In this document: positions 40,389-50,406 of the stretch, one piece after another
Numbering within the stretch: the stretch's first letter is position 1
How the letters are laid out: each line of letters opens with the position of its first letter
Assembly (NCBI RefSeq): GCF_041200145.1
Contig: NZ_CP165734.1
Span: 2,356,001-2,420,000 of the forward strand
Length of the DNA stretch: 64,000 nt
Source of the DNA: Bradyrhizobium sp. LLZ17
GTDB taxonomy: Bacteria; Pseudomonadota; Alphaproteobacteria; Rhizobiales; Xanthobacteraceae
Reading direction: 5' to 3'
The notes under the pieces: model-generated
What the model was told of the DNA's origin: nothing
Seen by the model: the letters and a program-made list of their open reading frames with translations, nothing else
Databases searched by the model: none
Program-made: the position numbers and the translations under genes

Positions 40389-41262
40389 GCGCAGTCCCCG
40401 GTCTGGAGATGGCCTTGCGGCCGATGGCGCGGCGGCCAAGCTCGCCGATCATCCCGGCGACGCTGAAGGTGAGCAGCTCGAACTTGTTGAGATGCACCCG
40501 CTCGCGCAGGGGATCGCGCACCTTCAACAGGCGCACGATTTGATCGGCATAGGCCTGGATCACCGCGACATCGATGCCGAGACGGACATCCCGGATCTCC
40601 GCGCTCAACGACTTGCCCTGCTCGAGCAGGGCTTCGTTGCGCGCGGCGAGCGCCTGAAGGCAGGCCAGCATCGCCGGCGGCGAGGAGGCCAGCCCGAGCT
40701 GCTCGACCGAGGCGCCGCTCGCGGCCAGCGCGTCACGCGGCAGATAGACGCGATTGAGCTCGCGAAAATCCTTGCCGCAATCCTGGAGGTGGTTGTTGAT
40801 CTGGAGGCCCGCGCAAAGCGCATCCGAGGCGGCCCAGGTCGAGGTGCTCTCGCCATGGACGTCGAGCATGAAGCGGCCGACCGGCATCGCCGAATAGCGG
40901 CAATAGTGGATCACCTCTTCCCAGGTCTCGTAGCGCAGCTTGGTCACGTCCATGCGGAACGCGACCAGCACGTCGAGCGCATGGCGCGGCGCCATGCCGC
41001 GCTCGGCGAGCGCACGCCGCAAGGTGACCGCTTCGGCCTGGGTGTCGCCCTTGCCGAGCAGTTCCGCCTCGAACAGGTCGAGGTAAGCGAGCTTCTCATC
41101 GGGCGGCAAGGTCGCGTGGTCGGCGATATCGTCGGCGGTGCGGACGAAATTGTAATAGGCCAGGATCAGCGCGCGATGACGCGGATGAATGATCCAGGAC
41201 GCGACGGGAAAATTCTCGTCGCGCTCACCCTTGCCGGATCGCAATTCGCTCGCAGAGGTCAT
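40378..41262 (-). CDS. hpnC: HpnC, hydroxysqualene synthase
   Basis: This 294-residue squalene/phytoene synthase paralogue has an N-terminal ENFPVASWIIHPRHRALILAYYNFVRTADDIADH (first aspartate-rich region) and INNHLQDCGKDFRELNRVYLP (second). HpnC converts presqualene diphosphate to hydroxysqualene. The start MTSASELRSGKGERDENF is where the family usually begins. No ribosome site is seen, and an upstream ATG at 41346 remains possible. It is the first gene of hpnC-D-E-shc-G. Confidence 0.87.
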   Translation of the reverse strand: MTSASELRSGKGERDENFPVASWIIHPRHRALILAYYNFVRTADDIADHATLPPDEKLAYLDLFEAELLGKGDTQAEAVTLRRALAERGMAPRHALDVLVAFRMDVTKLRYETWEEVIHYCRYSAMPVGRFMLDVHGESTSTWAASDALCAGLQINNHLQDCGKDFRELNRVYLPRDALAASGASVEQLGLASSPPAMLACLQALAARNEALLEQGKSLSAEIRDVRLGIDVAVIQAYADQIVRLLKVRDPLRERVHLNKFELLTFSVAGMIGELGRRAIGRKAISRPGTAHDA

Positions 41263-41455
41263 CGAGGGCTGGTCAACAATCGTTTGGACAGGAAGGCTTT
41301 TTGGCCCGCACGGGCTCGCGTTGGCAGTGCCCGCCGCGGCCCCCATATAGGGGAATACGGCCGCAAAACCAATCCTGTCGCACGATAGCTGCCCCTGGCG
41401 GATCCGGGCCTGAAAAGGTGACCCCGGACCCGCTTTTGTCGGCCAGCGGCCGAGC

Positions 41456-41689
41456 TTACTGGTTGTGGTTCTTCAGGACCTGGTCGCAGGCCTGCGAGAT
41501 CTTGGCCCGGTTCTCCTTGAGGCAGGCCAGGACAGTGAAATCGCCCTGGTCGATGACCGGACGGCAGAACTTCTGCACATCGCGCGTGCAGGCCTTCTGC
41601 TCAGAATCCGTGCCACGCCCCTGCTGGGCGAATGCAGCCGTAGAAAGGGATGCCGACAGCAGGGTGAGAGCGACGAGAAGCTTACGCAT
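41456..41689 (-). CDS. Small secreted cysteine-rich-repeat protein
   Basis: The 77-residue protein has a clear signal peptide (MRKLLVALTLLSASLSTAAFA, cleavage near residue 21). It has four cysteines in the mature part, in the pattern C-x7-C-x12-C-x11-C: ACTRDVQKFC, then LACLKENRAKISQACDQVL. This resembles one unit of the cysteine-rich GLG1/FGFR1 repeat found in small periplasmic proteins of rhizobia. Its function is unknown. It lies about 190 bp upstream of hpnC on the same strand. Confidence 0.75.
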   Translation of the reverse strand: MRKLLVALTLLSASLSTAAFAQQGRGTDSEQKACTRDVQKFCRPVIDQGDFTVLACLKENRAKISQACDQVLKNHNQ

Positions 41690-42148
41690 TGTATTCCTTC
41701 ATTCTGACGGCAGAATCGCACCGATCCGGGACAGCACAAGGCGGACGACGGGATCGGATTGTTCTGATGGCAAGTTGCCGCGGAAACAGCGGCACCGGAG
41801 GTGGCACAAGCGCTGGTAAATGCGGCCAAATTGGCACCACCTCTACCAAATCAGGGCTTCCCCCGAGCTTCATTTGGCAGATGTAAGCGGTTGATACGAC
41901 GACATAATCCCGGCACCTCGCGTTTTACTCGGCAGCTGTTGCAGAGCTGCATCTGTCCGACCCGCCGTTTCCGCCAGAAACACGCGGAAACACGAGGAAA
42001 TCCGGGGGCTGACGGTCGCGAGAGCGCTTTGCGTGCCCGACATCGTGGACGGCGAGGCTTTGAACCTGACTCAGGCTCGGAACACTAAACTTTCGATGTG
42101 GCGAGACGTCCTGACATTAGGCGGACGTCGTTCCAAAACGGGATATTC
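41690..42148. other. 459-bp intergenic region, no gene recognised
   Basis: Divergent promoters for the cysteine-rich protein (minus) and the next secreted protein (plus) must lie here. I see no clear promoter boxes, palindromic repeat or conserved reading frame. Confidence 0.4.
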
Positions 42149-42649
42149 ATGATGATATTTTTTGGGCGATCCGGACAGGCGATCAAGGCGGCCGGCATTG
42201 GGGCTACGCTGCTGTTCTCGGTGGCGGCAAGCCAGGCTCAGTCGTCCGGACCGTTTGCCGGTTTCGACGGTGCGTGGACCGGCACCGGCACGGTGGCGCT
42301 GTCCGACGGCTCCACCGAGCACATCCGCTGCAAGGCCGACTACAAGGTCGGCGGCACCGGCCTTAACCTGAAGCAGGCCCTGCACTGCGCGTCCGACAGC
42401 TACAAGTTCGACCTCACCAGCGACGTGACCAGCCAGGGCGACCGCATCTCCGGCAATTGGAGCGAGGCCAGTCGCAACATCTTCGGCAATCTCCAGGGCA
42501 CCGCCGGCGGCGGCCAGATCGACGTGTTCGTCGAGGCCAACGGCTTTGCCGCCAACCTGACGCTGCGCACCAACGGCACCAAGCAGACGGTGCAGATCTC
42601 CTCCAAGGGCGAGATCCGCGGCGTCAACATCACCATGACGAAGAGCTGA
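42149..42649 (+). CDS. Secreted protein of unknown function
   Basis: This protein of about 166 residues starts MMIFFGRSGQAIKAAG. It has a signal peptide ending near ASQAQS. The mature domain, FDGAWTGTGTVALSDGSTEHIRCKADYKVGGTGLNLKQALHC to GEIRGVNITMTKS, looks like a small beta-barrel with two cysteines that could form a disulfide. I do not recognise a named family. A strong hairpin terminator follows. It lies between the hopanoid synthesis operon and the hpnP/eut region. Confidence 0.75.
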   Translation: MMIFFGRSGQAIKAAGIGATLLFSVAASQAQSSGPFAGFDGAWTGTGTVALSDGSTEHIRCKADYKVGGTGLNLKQALHCASDSYKFDLTSDVTSQGDRISGNWSEASRNIFGNLQGTAGGGQIDVFVEANGFAANLTLRTNGTKQTVQISSKGEIRGVNITMTKS

Positions 42650-42676
42650 GGCCGTTCCCGACCGGAAGGGATCATG

Positions 42677-42707
42677 GCCCCCGGTTCTCGCGAGCCGGGG
42701 GCTTTTT
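42677..42707 (+). terminator. Rho-independent terminator
   Basis: GCCCCCGG (42677-42684) pairs with CCGGGGGC (42695-42702) around a further CGCGA-type inner stem, followed by TTTTT. It closes the secreted-protein gene. Confidence 0.9.
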
Positions 42708-42810
42708 GCTGACATGGACCAGATCTCGAAGACATCTGCTTTGGGGATTCGGGCTGTTCGCGGCCAATCGCGCCTGGGCCAACGATCAACATTCGCAACG
42801 AGAAGCCGAC

Positions 42811-43557
42811 ATGCAGCCTTCGTCGGTGAAGCCGCGCCACGTACTCTGCTTCCTCGGCAAGGATGAAGGCCTGCTGCAACCGTCAAAGGCGGTCGCAAGG
42901 ACGATCGCCGATTTCGGCTTCGAGATCGACCGCACTTATTCGCAAGCCCAACCCGATCCGCACATGGAGCGATCGTTCGCGGTCTGCTGGGATCGCGTGA
43001 TTCCCAATGCGTGGTCCGCCGCCGACGAAGCAGCCGTCGCCAACCACAAGGCTGTGCTCTACGTGCTGAGCCCGCCGATGGAGCAGCACAAGGCGGTCGC
43101 CTATTCGGCGGCGGCCCTGCGCATCGTCGAAGAGATGATCGAGGCCGGCGCCACCGCCGTGAAAGGCGAAAGCGCCGGCGTTGCCCACGGATTGAAGCGA
43201 TGGATCCAACTCGCCGGCGAATGCAAGGCAGCGGCGACGACGAACCACGGCCTCGCCGTGACGGCCGCCATGAGTCGGACCTGCCGCCTCGCCTTTGCCA
43301 AGCGTCCGGTCGACGGCGCGGCCTACCACGAAAGCGTCGGCTTTCATCTCGTCGGACTTCCGGAGATCTATGTCGCAAAATCCCGCGGCAGCGACCGCGA
43401 TGCGGCGCGTCTGATCGACGAGATCGCCGGCGCAATGAGCGAGCGCGGCATCGATGCGACGCTCGCTGATCGCAGGCTCAGCCTCTCACGCCAATCGGAC
43501 TACGCCGAGGACGACTTCAAATTCAATCCCTACGGGATCGTCCACGTCGAGGCGTGA
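42811..43557 (+). CDS. Hypothetical protein, about 248 residues
   Basis: Starting at MQPSSVKPRHVLCFLGKDEG, the protein has no signal peptide. It has a patterned alpha/beta sequence: LSPPMEQHKAVAYSAAALRIVEEMIEAGATAVKGESAGVAHG, then GFHLVGLPEIYVAKSRG. The C-terminus is YAEDDFKFNPYGIVHVEA. It resembles uncharacterised cytosolic domains of the DUF4261 type, but I am not sure of that assignment. It converges with the RND gene that follows, 27 bp away. Confidence 0.68.
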   Translation: MQPSSVKPRHVLCFLGKDEGLLQPSKAVARTIADFGFEIDRTYSQAQPDPHMERSFAVCWDRVIPNAWSAADEAAVANHKAVLYVLSPPMEQHKAVAYSAAALRIVEEMIEAGATAVKGESAGVAHGLKRWIQLAGECKAAATTNHGLAVTAAMSRTCRLAFAKRPVDGAAYHESVGFHLVGLPEIYVAKSRGSDRDAARLIDEIAGAMSERGIDATLADRRLSLSRQSDYAEDDFKFNPYGIVHVEA

Positions 43558-43584
43558 GGAACGAGGCGGCTTAAGCCGCCCCGC

Positions 43585-45952
43585 TCAGATCGCGGGCTTG
43601 TCCGGGCCCTGAAGCCTGGCGTGCAGGTTGATCAGCCACATCGCCGTCGGGCGCAGGATGAAGAGGTCGGCGACGAGCGCCGCCACCATCGAGAAGGCAC
43701 TGAGCCAACCGAACAGCCGAAGCGAAGGCAGGTCTGGAGAACACGGTGACCACGAGGCCGCAGGCCAGCACCAGCGTGGTCAGGATCAACGCCGGGCCGA
43801 CCAGCACGGTCGCACGCTCCACCGCGAGCGCCGAGCCGACGCCGGGCTTGCTCTCCAGCCTGAGGCGGTTGAGGAAGTGGATGGTCGCGCTCAGGCCGAG
43901 GCCGAACGAAACGGTCAGCGCCACGACGCTGGCGAATTGCAGCCCCTCGCCCATCGCCCACAGCACCGTCCCCGACATCACCACCGGGAAGATGCCCGGC
44001 AGGATACACGCGAACATCACGACCCAGGACCGGAAGGCCAGCCCGATGAAGATCGCGACCAGCGCGAATTCGACGGTGAGGCCGCGGTTGAGCTTTTCGA
44101 TCATGCCGGCCGAATTGCGCGCGGCAATGGCCGCCAGACCGGTGACCGCGACTTCATAGCCGGGATGTTTCTTGCGAACGGCATCGAGCTCGGCATCGAG
44201 CTTGTCCACCACCGGCAACAGCTGGCTGGAGTCGATATCCGGCACGCGGCCTGCGACCACGACGGCATCCTGGTCGGCATCGATGAAGCGCCGCACCAGA
44301 TGCTCCGGAATGAGGTTGACATATTCCTTCAGCGTCGCGACGTCGCCGCTGCCGGCCTTTTCCGCAAGCCAGCGGCGCAGGGTTTCGACCGACCAGACGT
44401 TGCCGACGCCGGCGGTCTTCTCCACGGTCGCGTGAACGTCCGCGATGGTTTGCAGGGTCTCCGGAGAGTAGAGCGATTCACCCTTCGGGAACTGGATCAG
44501 GACGTTGACCGGATTGGCGCCGGTCAATTTGGCGTCGAGCCGGTTGCTCGCGGCCACGGCCTGGCGCTTGTCCGGCACCTGGTCGGCAAGCCGATAGCGC
44601 GGCTGAAGATGGGCGTAGACGACGCCGAGGCTGGCGACGAACACCACCGCGATCAGGCTGAACAGGCCGGGGCGGCCCACCATGCGCACCGCGATCCAGT
44701 AGCAGAAATTGCGCAGCGCCTGGACGCCGGCATCCGCGCTCTGGAACTTGGTCGCAAAGACATTCTCGTTGCGCACCAACAGCACGCCGAACACGGGCAC
44801 CAGCGACAACACCGCGACCAGCGCGATGATGGTGGCGGCCAGGCCCGCCTCGCCAAACTTGCGGATCAGGTCGGAATCGGAGAACTGCAGCGCGATGAAG
44901 GAAATGCCGGCGGTGCCGTGCGTCAGCACGCAGGCCGGGCCGACCACGAGCACCGCGTTCTTGAACGCGGTGAACTTGTCCTGCCCCGCAATCAGCCGGT
45001 CGCGTGCGGCGAAGGTAAGCTGCATCGAGTCCGAGAAGCTGATGACCATGATGAGCGGCGTCATCACGTTCAGGAACATGTTGAGATTGAAATTGGCCCA
45101 GCCGAGCGCGCCGAGCGCCAGCAGGATCGCGATCATCGGCGGGAACGCCGCCACCACCATGAAGGAGATTTTCCGGAAGAAGATGATGGCGATGATGCAA
45201 CCGGCGAGGATGCCGAGGATGTTGTAGGTGAGGCCGTCGCGCTCGACGGCGTTGCGGATCTCGAGCTGCATCACCGGCACGCCGGAGAGCTGCACGCTGA
45301 GCCCGGTGTCGCCGAGATCCTCCTTCATCAACGCGCGAATGTCGCCCACGGTCTTGGTGAGCTTGCTGGAGGCGACCACCTCCGGATCGAGCGAGAGCAC
45401 GATCAGCGCGAGCGTGCCGTCCTCCGACAGCAGCTTGCCGCGGATGATCTCGTTGGATTTGACGGTCTCGATGAACTTGTCATAGGCCGCGCCCTCGGGC
45501 AGCTCGCTCGGGAACAACGCCGCCGGCAGCTTGCCGGGCGCCGGCGCCTGGCGCGCGGAGAACAGCGAGACCAGGCCGCGGGTGCCCTCGACCAGTTGCA
45601 GATCGGTGACGAAGTCGCGCAGCTTCTCGAGGTTGTTGCGCGCCAGCAGGTTCTTGCCCTCGACCACGACGAGAACGTCGAATTCTTCCGCCGGGAACTT
45701 CTTCGTCACCTCTTCGTACTGGTGGAATTCACGGGAATTGGAGCGGAAGAGCTGTGATAGCGAATCGTCGATCTTGATCCGCTCGATCCCGAAGATGGCG
45801 CCGACGATCAGCGCGAGCAGGATGACGCAGGAGACGATCGGCGCCCGGACCGCGACCAGCCCGATGCGCTCCAGCCCGAAGGCGATGGAGGACGTGGGCC
45901 CCTGCTCGACCTTGTCGACATGAACCTCACTCTCGCGGTGCTTTTCGAGCAT
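43585..45952 (-). CDS. Second MMPL/HpnN-like RND-family protein, frameshifted near the C-terminus
   Basis: This membrane protein of about 788 residues has two six-helix RND modules and two periplasmic loops, like HpnN. The first module starts RAPIVSCVILLALIVGAIFGI and the second spans GLTVEFALVAIFIGLAF to LNRLRLESKPG. Near 43736 one extra base scrambles the last 50 or so residues. Removing it restores SDLPSLRLFGWLSAFSMVAALVADLF with a stop at 43585. Substrates in this branch are usually lipids, and its position between hpnP/eutC and the hpnC operon suggests a hopanoid-related or other lipid cargo. Confidence 0.8.
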
Positions 45953-46159
45953 GCCTTGTCCAGTTCCTAATCGGTTCGGTCAGTGAGCTTATTGCGCCCC
46001 GCGAACGGCTTGAAAACGCCATACAAATGGGGAGGCTTGCCCTTTGAAAATACGCGGAAAATCGCCGTCAGGGGTTTAGCAGGTCAATAGCCCCCCTCGC
46101 AAGCAGGCGAAGCGTCATCAAACACATCAAGATGCGGCGATTTCCGACCCCGATGCTGC

Positions 46160-46944
46160 TCATCCCGCCGCCGCTTTGCCGATTCGACGCGGCGCCCGGT
46201 CCGCGCTCTCGTCCTTGAGCGCGACGCCGGTGATTTCCCGCGCCAGTCCCTCGCGGACCAGCCAGGCGATCTTGAAGGCCGCCTCGTCATAGCTCAATCC
46301 GGCGTGATGGACGTTCGAGACGCAGTTGCGCGCGGCATCGGTCAAGCCCGGCTTCGGCGCAAAAGTGAGGTAGGCGCCGAGACTGTCGGGCGCGGACAGG
46401 CCTGGCCGCTCGCCGATCAGCATCACCACCATGCGCGCGCCGAGAATGGCGCCAATCTCGTCGCCGAGCGCGACGCGCGCGCCTGAGGCGACCACGACAT
46501 GTCCGATCGCGACACCATTGTCGGCTGCAAGCAGAGCCGAGAGGCTCTTGACCAGCGCAATCGCGTGCACATGGACCGCCGCCGCCGACAATCCGTCGCC
46601 GATGACGATCACGAGCTGGCACGGCCCGCTGGCGCGTTGCGCCAGGGTCTCGGCGGATCCCCGATCGAGCTGCCGTCCTAGATCCGGCCGCCGCAGATAA
46701 TCCCCGCGGTCGGCCGCCCGGCTCCTCACCTCCGTGACGGCAAGGCCGAGTTCGCCGAGCCCGCTGGCGAGCCGCGGCGAATCAAAGGCGGCGTGCACGG
46801 CATCCCGGGCGCGGGCATGGTCCAGCGTGAAATCGAGCAGCGCTTTTGTCGGCAGGCTGGCGCCGCTGCGCCGAGCGCGACCCGCGCAGGCGTGAACGAG
46901 CGCAGGTCGAGGGTCGGGCGAGCCGGAACGGGCTTGTCGGTCAT
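46160..46944 (-). pseudogene. eutC: Ethanolamine ammonia-lyase small subunit EutC, single-base frameshift
   Basis: The ATG at 46942-46944 overlaps the hpnP stop (ATGA) and opens [25 protein letters not shown], the EutC N-terminus. One missing base near 46870 shifts the frame. The body then continues as [68 protein letters not shown] and [13 protein letters not shown]. Corrected length is 261 residues, normal for EutC. It forms the adenosylcobalamin-dependent ammonia-lyase with EutB, producing acetaldehyde and ammonia from ethanolamine. Confidence 0.85.
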
Positions 46945-48527
46945 TCGGCCGGAACGGCAGCCTCGCGCAATCGCAGCGAATAGTTCGATGCATTGGTCTC
47001 ACCGCTGGAGGCCGCGCGCGCAAAGGTGATGAGATGATGCGCAATCAGGGTGCACCCGATCAGGCCTTCGAGGTCGCCGCGCCGGATCCGCCCCAGCGCG
47101 AACTTCCAGAACACGCGCCTGTAATTGCCGAGCACGCCGACCTTCCAGAAGATGTTGCGCAGCATCACCAGCCCGCGCCGGATGTTGGGCCAGGTCTTCA
47201 TCTCGACCGGCACCGGCATCTTGAGGCGGTGCACATAGACATGGTCGCATTGATACTGGAAGCGCGCGTAGACCTTAGCCGGTTCGTAAGCGACGCCCAT
47301 GGCGTGCTTCCAGGATGCCACGACCTCGTCATAGGGCAACAGGAAGTCGACGTTGGAATCGCGCGCGTCGTCTTCGACCAGGCGACCCTCGCGCTCCAGC
47401 CGGTCCCATAACGGGGTCTTCGGCAGCGCCTGAAGCAGATTGATGGTGAGCAGCGGAATCCGCGACTCCTCGACAAAGGCGAGCAGCGCTTCCGACGTGT
47501 TCGCCTTGTCGGTGTCGAGGCCCATAATGATGCCGGACACCACCTCCATGCCGTAGGAGTTGATGGTGCGCACGCCATCGAGGATCGGGACCATCATATT
47601 GTGGTCCTTGTGCATCGCCTTCAGCGCGTCGGGATCCGGCGTCTCGATGCCGCAGAAGATGGTGATGAAATAGGCCTCGCGCATCTTTTCGAGGATCTCG
47701 GGGCGCTTGGCGATATTGAGCGTCGCCTCGCAGGCGAGCCGCACGACATAGCCGGTCCGCTTCTGCCATTCGATCAAATGCGGCAACAGGTCCATCGCGG
47801 CCTTGCGGTTGCCGATGAAATTGTCGTCGACGAAATAGACCGTGTCGGTCATCCCGCATTCGCGCAGGCGGTCGAGCTCGGCGATGATCTGCTCCGGCGA
47901 CTTGAGGCGCGGGTTGCGGCCGTAGAGGCCGGGGATGTCGCAGAACTCGCATTGGTAGGGACAGCCACTGGAATACTGGATGCTGCCGAGGAAGTATTTC
48001 TTCACGTCGGCAAGCTCGTAGGCCGGAATCGGAAACTCCGTCATCGGAATCCGGTCTTTGGTGGTCAGCACCACCTGCTCGTCAGGACGCGAGGTGTCGC
48101 GCGCCAAAATCTCGATCAGCTCGTTGGTGGCGTCGCCGAGTTCCCCGACATGGAGATAGTCGAAGGATGGATAATAGTCCGGACACGCGCTGACCGACGG
48201 GCCGCCGAGGGCGACCGGCAGATCGAATTCATGGGCGCGGCGGCAGATGTCATTCATCTGCTGGCGCTGGATGTGCATGCCGCTGACGAAGACAACTTCC
48301 GCCCATTCGAACTCGTCTTGCGTCGTGGGCCGGAGGTTCTCGTCGACGAACTTCACCTGCCATTCCTTCGGCAGATAGGCGGCGAGCAGCAACAGCCCCT
48401 GCGGCGGCATGAAGGCGCGGACACCGTCGGTCAACGGATAGGAATGCTCGAACGTACCGAACGAGGATGTGTAGCGCGGGAAGACGCAGAGGACATGCCG
48501 GCTCGTTCCGTTGCTTTCAGCGCGCAT
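46941..48527 (-). CDS. hpnP: HpnP, cobalamin-binding radical SAM hopanoid C-2 methylase
   Basis: The 528-residue protein has an N-terminal cobalamin-binding-type domain (about 10-145). A radical-SAM domain follows with Cys189-x3-Cys193-x2-Cys196 ([17 protein letters not shown]). It ends in a family-typical C-terminal region with [17 protein letters not shown]. HpnP methylates C-2 of hopanoids using SAM and methylcobalamin. The ATG at 48527 has GGGGAAAG upstream; a start at 48545 is less likely. An EcfG-like promoter precedes it. Other B12 radical-SAM enzymes are possible in principle, but the hopanoid genes nearby make HpnP the best call. Confidence 0.88.
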   Translation of the reverse strand: MRAESNGTSRHVLCVFPRYTSSFGTFEHSYPLTDGVRAFMPPQGLLLLAAYLPKEWQVKFVDENLRPTTQDEFEWAEVVFVSGMHIQRQQMNDICRRAHEFDLPVALGGPSVSACPDYYPSFDYLHVGELGDATNELIEILARDTSRPDEQVVLTTKDRIPMTEFPIPAYELADVKKYFLGSIQYSSGCPYQCEFCDIPGLYGRNPRLKSPEQIIAELDRLRECGMTDTVYFVDDNFIGNRKAAMDLLPHLIEWQKRTGYVVRLACEATLNIAKRPEILEKMREAYFITIFCGIETPDPDALKAMHKDHNMMVPILDGVRTINSYGMEVVSGIIMGLDTDKANTSEALLAFVEESRIPLLTINLLQALPKTPLWDRLEREGRLVEDDARDSNVDFLLPYDEVVASWKHAMGVAYEPAKVYARFQYQCDHVYVHRLKMPVPVEMKTWPNIRRGLVMLRNIFWKVGVLGNYRRVFWKFALGRIRRGDLEGLIGCTLIAHHLITFARAASSGETNASNYSLRLREAAVPAE

Positions 48528-48582
48528 CGAACTTTCCCCAACCACGTTGTACGAACGGTACTGACGAGATCACCAGACATAT

Positions 48583-48607
48583 AACGTAACGCTGGGACTG
48601 AATTTCC
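48583..48607 (-). promoter_or_regulatory. EcfG-like general-stress promoter for hpnP
   Basis: On the minus strand, GGAAA (48603-48607), 16 bases and CGTT (48583-48586) match the EcfG consensus GGAAC-N16/17-CGTT with one mismatch. The -10 element ends 56 bases from the hpnP start. hpnP is known to be under EcfG control in Rhodopseudomonas palustris. Confidence 0.65.
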
Positions 48608-48708
48608 TCAATATTGTGGCGACGAACTAATTCGTGAGACGTGCCAATGGTTTCCCCGGTTCACAGCGGCGGGTGGAAGTTTTCGCGGCGCTCTCCGGCC
48701 TCTGCCCT

Positions 48709-50119
48709 TCATGCGATCAGCCGTGAGGCAAAATCGGGCAACAGGCCTGCATCGCCGGCAAGCCGGAAATCGACCCCCGCAATGCCCGTTTGCACCAGCC
48801 ACTCGTCGAACTCCGGCGCGCGGGCCGCACCGAAGACCTCGCGGACATAGAGCGCGTCATGGAAGGAGGTCGACTGGTAGTTCAGCATGACGTCGTCGGC
48901 GCCCGGCACCCCCATGATGAAGGTGACGCCGGCGGCCGCGAGCAGCGTCAGGAGATTATCCATGTCGTCCTGGTCCGCCTCGGCATGGTTGGTGTAGCAG
49001 ATATCGACCCCGAGCGGCAGGCCGAGCAGCTTGCCGCAGAAATGATCCTCGAGCCCGGCCCGAATGATCTCCTTGCCGTCATAGAGATATTCCGGGCCGA
49101 TGAAGCCGACCACGCTGTTGACCAGCAAAGGAGCAAAGGTCCGGGCGACCGCATAGGCGCGGGCCTCGCAGGTCTGCTGGTCCACGCCATGATGAGCGTT
49201 GGCCGACAGCGCCGAGCCCTGCCCCGTCTCGAAATACATCACGTTCTGCCCGACCGTGCCGCGCTTTTGCGACAGCCCGGCCTGCTGCGCTTCCTTCAGC
49301 AAGGCGAGGTCGATGCCGAAACTGCGGTTGGCGGCCTCCAGAGCCGGCGACCGACTGGAACACCAGGTCGACCGGCACGCCCTGGCCGATCAGCGACAGC
49401 GTCGTCGTCACATGGGTCAGGACACAGCCCTGGCTCGGAATTTTCAGTCGCGCGATGACCTCGTCGAGCAGCCGCAGCAATTGCGCGATCACGGCCGGAT
49501 CGTCGCTCGCGGGATTGATGCCGATGCAGGCATCGCCGGCACCAAGCAGGAGGCCGTCGAGGATCGAGGCAGTGATGCCCCTGGCGTCGTCGAAGGGATG
49601 GTTTGGCTGGAGCCGCGTGCTCATCCGTCCCTTCAGCCCGATGGTGTTGCGGAAGGCGGTTACGACCTCGCATTTCCGTGCGGCCAGAATCAGGTCCTGG
49701 TTGCGCATCAGCTTTGACACGGCGGCCGCCATTTCCGGGGTGACGCCTGGCGCCAGCTTGCGCAGGATTTCGGGCGTCGCGGCGTCCGACAGCAGCCAGT
49801 CGCGAAAGCCGCCGACCGTCAGCGAGGCGACCGGCGCGAAGGCGCTTGCGTCATGGCTGTCGATGATGAGACGGGTGACCTCGTCGGCCTCATAGGGGAT
49901 GACGGCTTCCTGGAGGAATTGCCGAAGCGGAACCTCGGCGAGCGCCATCCGCGCTGCGATCATCTGCGCGGCGCTACCGGCGGCGATTGCGGCCAGCCGG
50001 TCGCCGGAGCGCGGCGGCGTCGCCTTGGCAAGGAGGTCGCGCAGGTCGGAAAAGGTATAGCTCGTGGCGTCGATGGTGTGGCGGTAGACCAAAGGCACCT
50101 CCGCAGGCTGGTCGGTCAA
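48709..50119 (-). pseudogene. eutB: Ethanolamine ammonia-lyase large subunit EutB, single-base frameshift
   Basis: The ATG at 50119 gives a EutB N-terminus (YRHTIDATSYTFSDLRDLLAKATPPRSGD). The body has LQPNHPFDDARGITAS and GAGDACIGINPASDDP. After FQSVAGS the frame is broken near 49338 by one extra base. The remainder, ALLKEAQQAGLSQKRG to EYLYDGKEIIRAGLEDHFCGKLLGLPLGVDICYTNH and GVPGADDVMLNYQSTSFHD, lies in another frame. Corrected length is 469 residues, normal for EutB. It is separated from eutC by hpnP, an unusual arrangement. Confidence 0.87.
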
Positions 50120-50406
50120 TGGCCGACTTCAGATTAGCTTGAAGGCGGCGTGACGTCAGGGAATACGCACTTGGCCGCCTCGGTGCACCCAGATGTTTGG
50201 GGCAGGCCGTGAGATCCTCGGGGCCGCCTGCCGGAAAGCGATAGGATCGCTCCAAATCACTGAGACCACTCATGTTTGGCTGGAGCGGGAGCGTGCACCC
50301 CGAACTTGCGCGTTAACACTGCGTCCATCTTCATTCTGCATAGTTTTGCATGAATTTGATACGACCGCGCGCACCGGCCGCTCCCGGCCATTCGGGCCTG
50401 AACATC

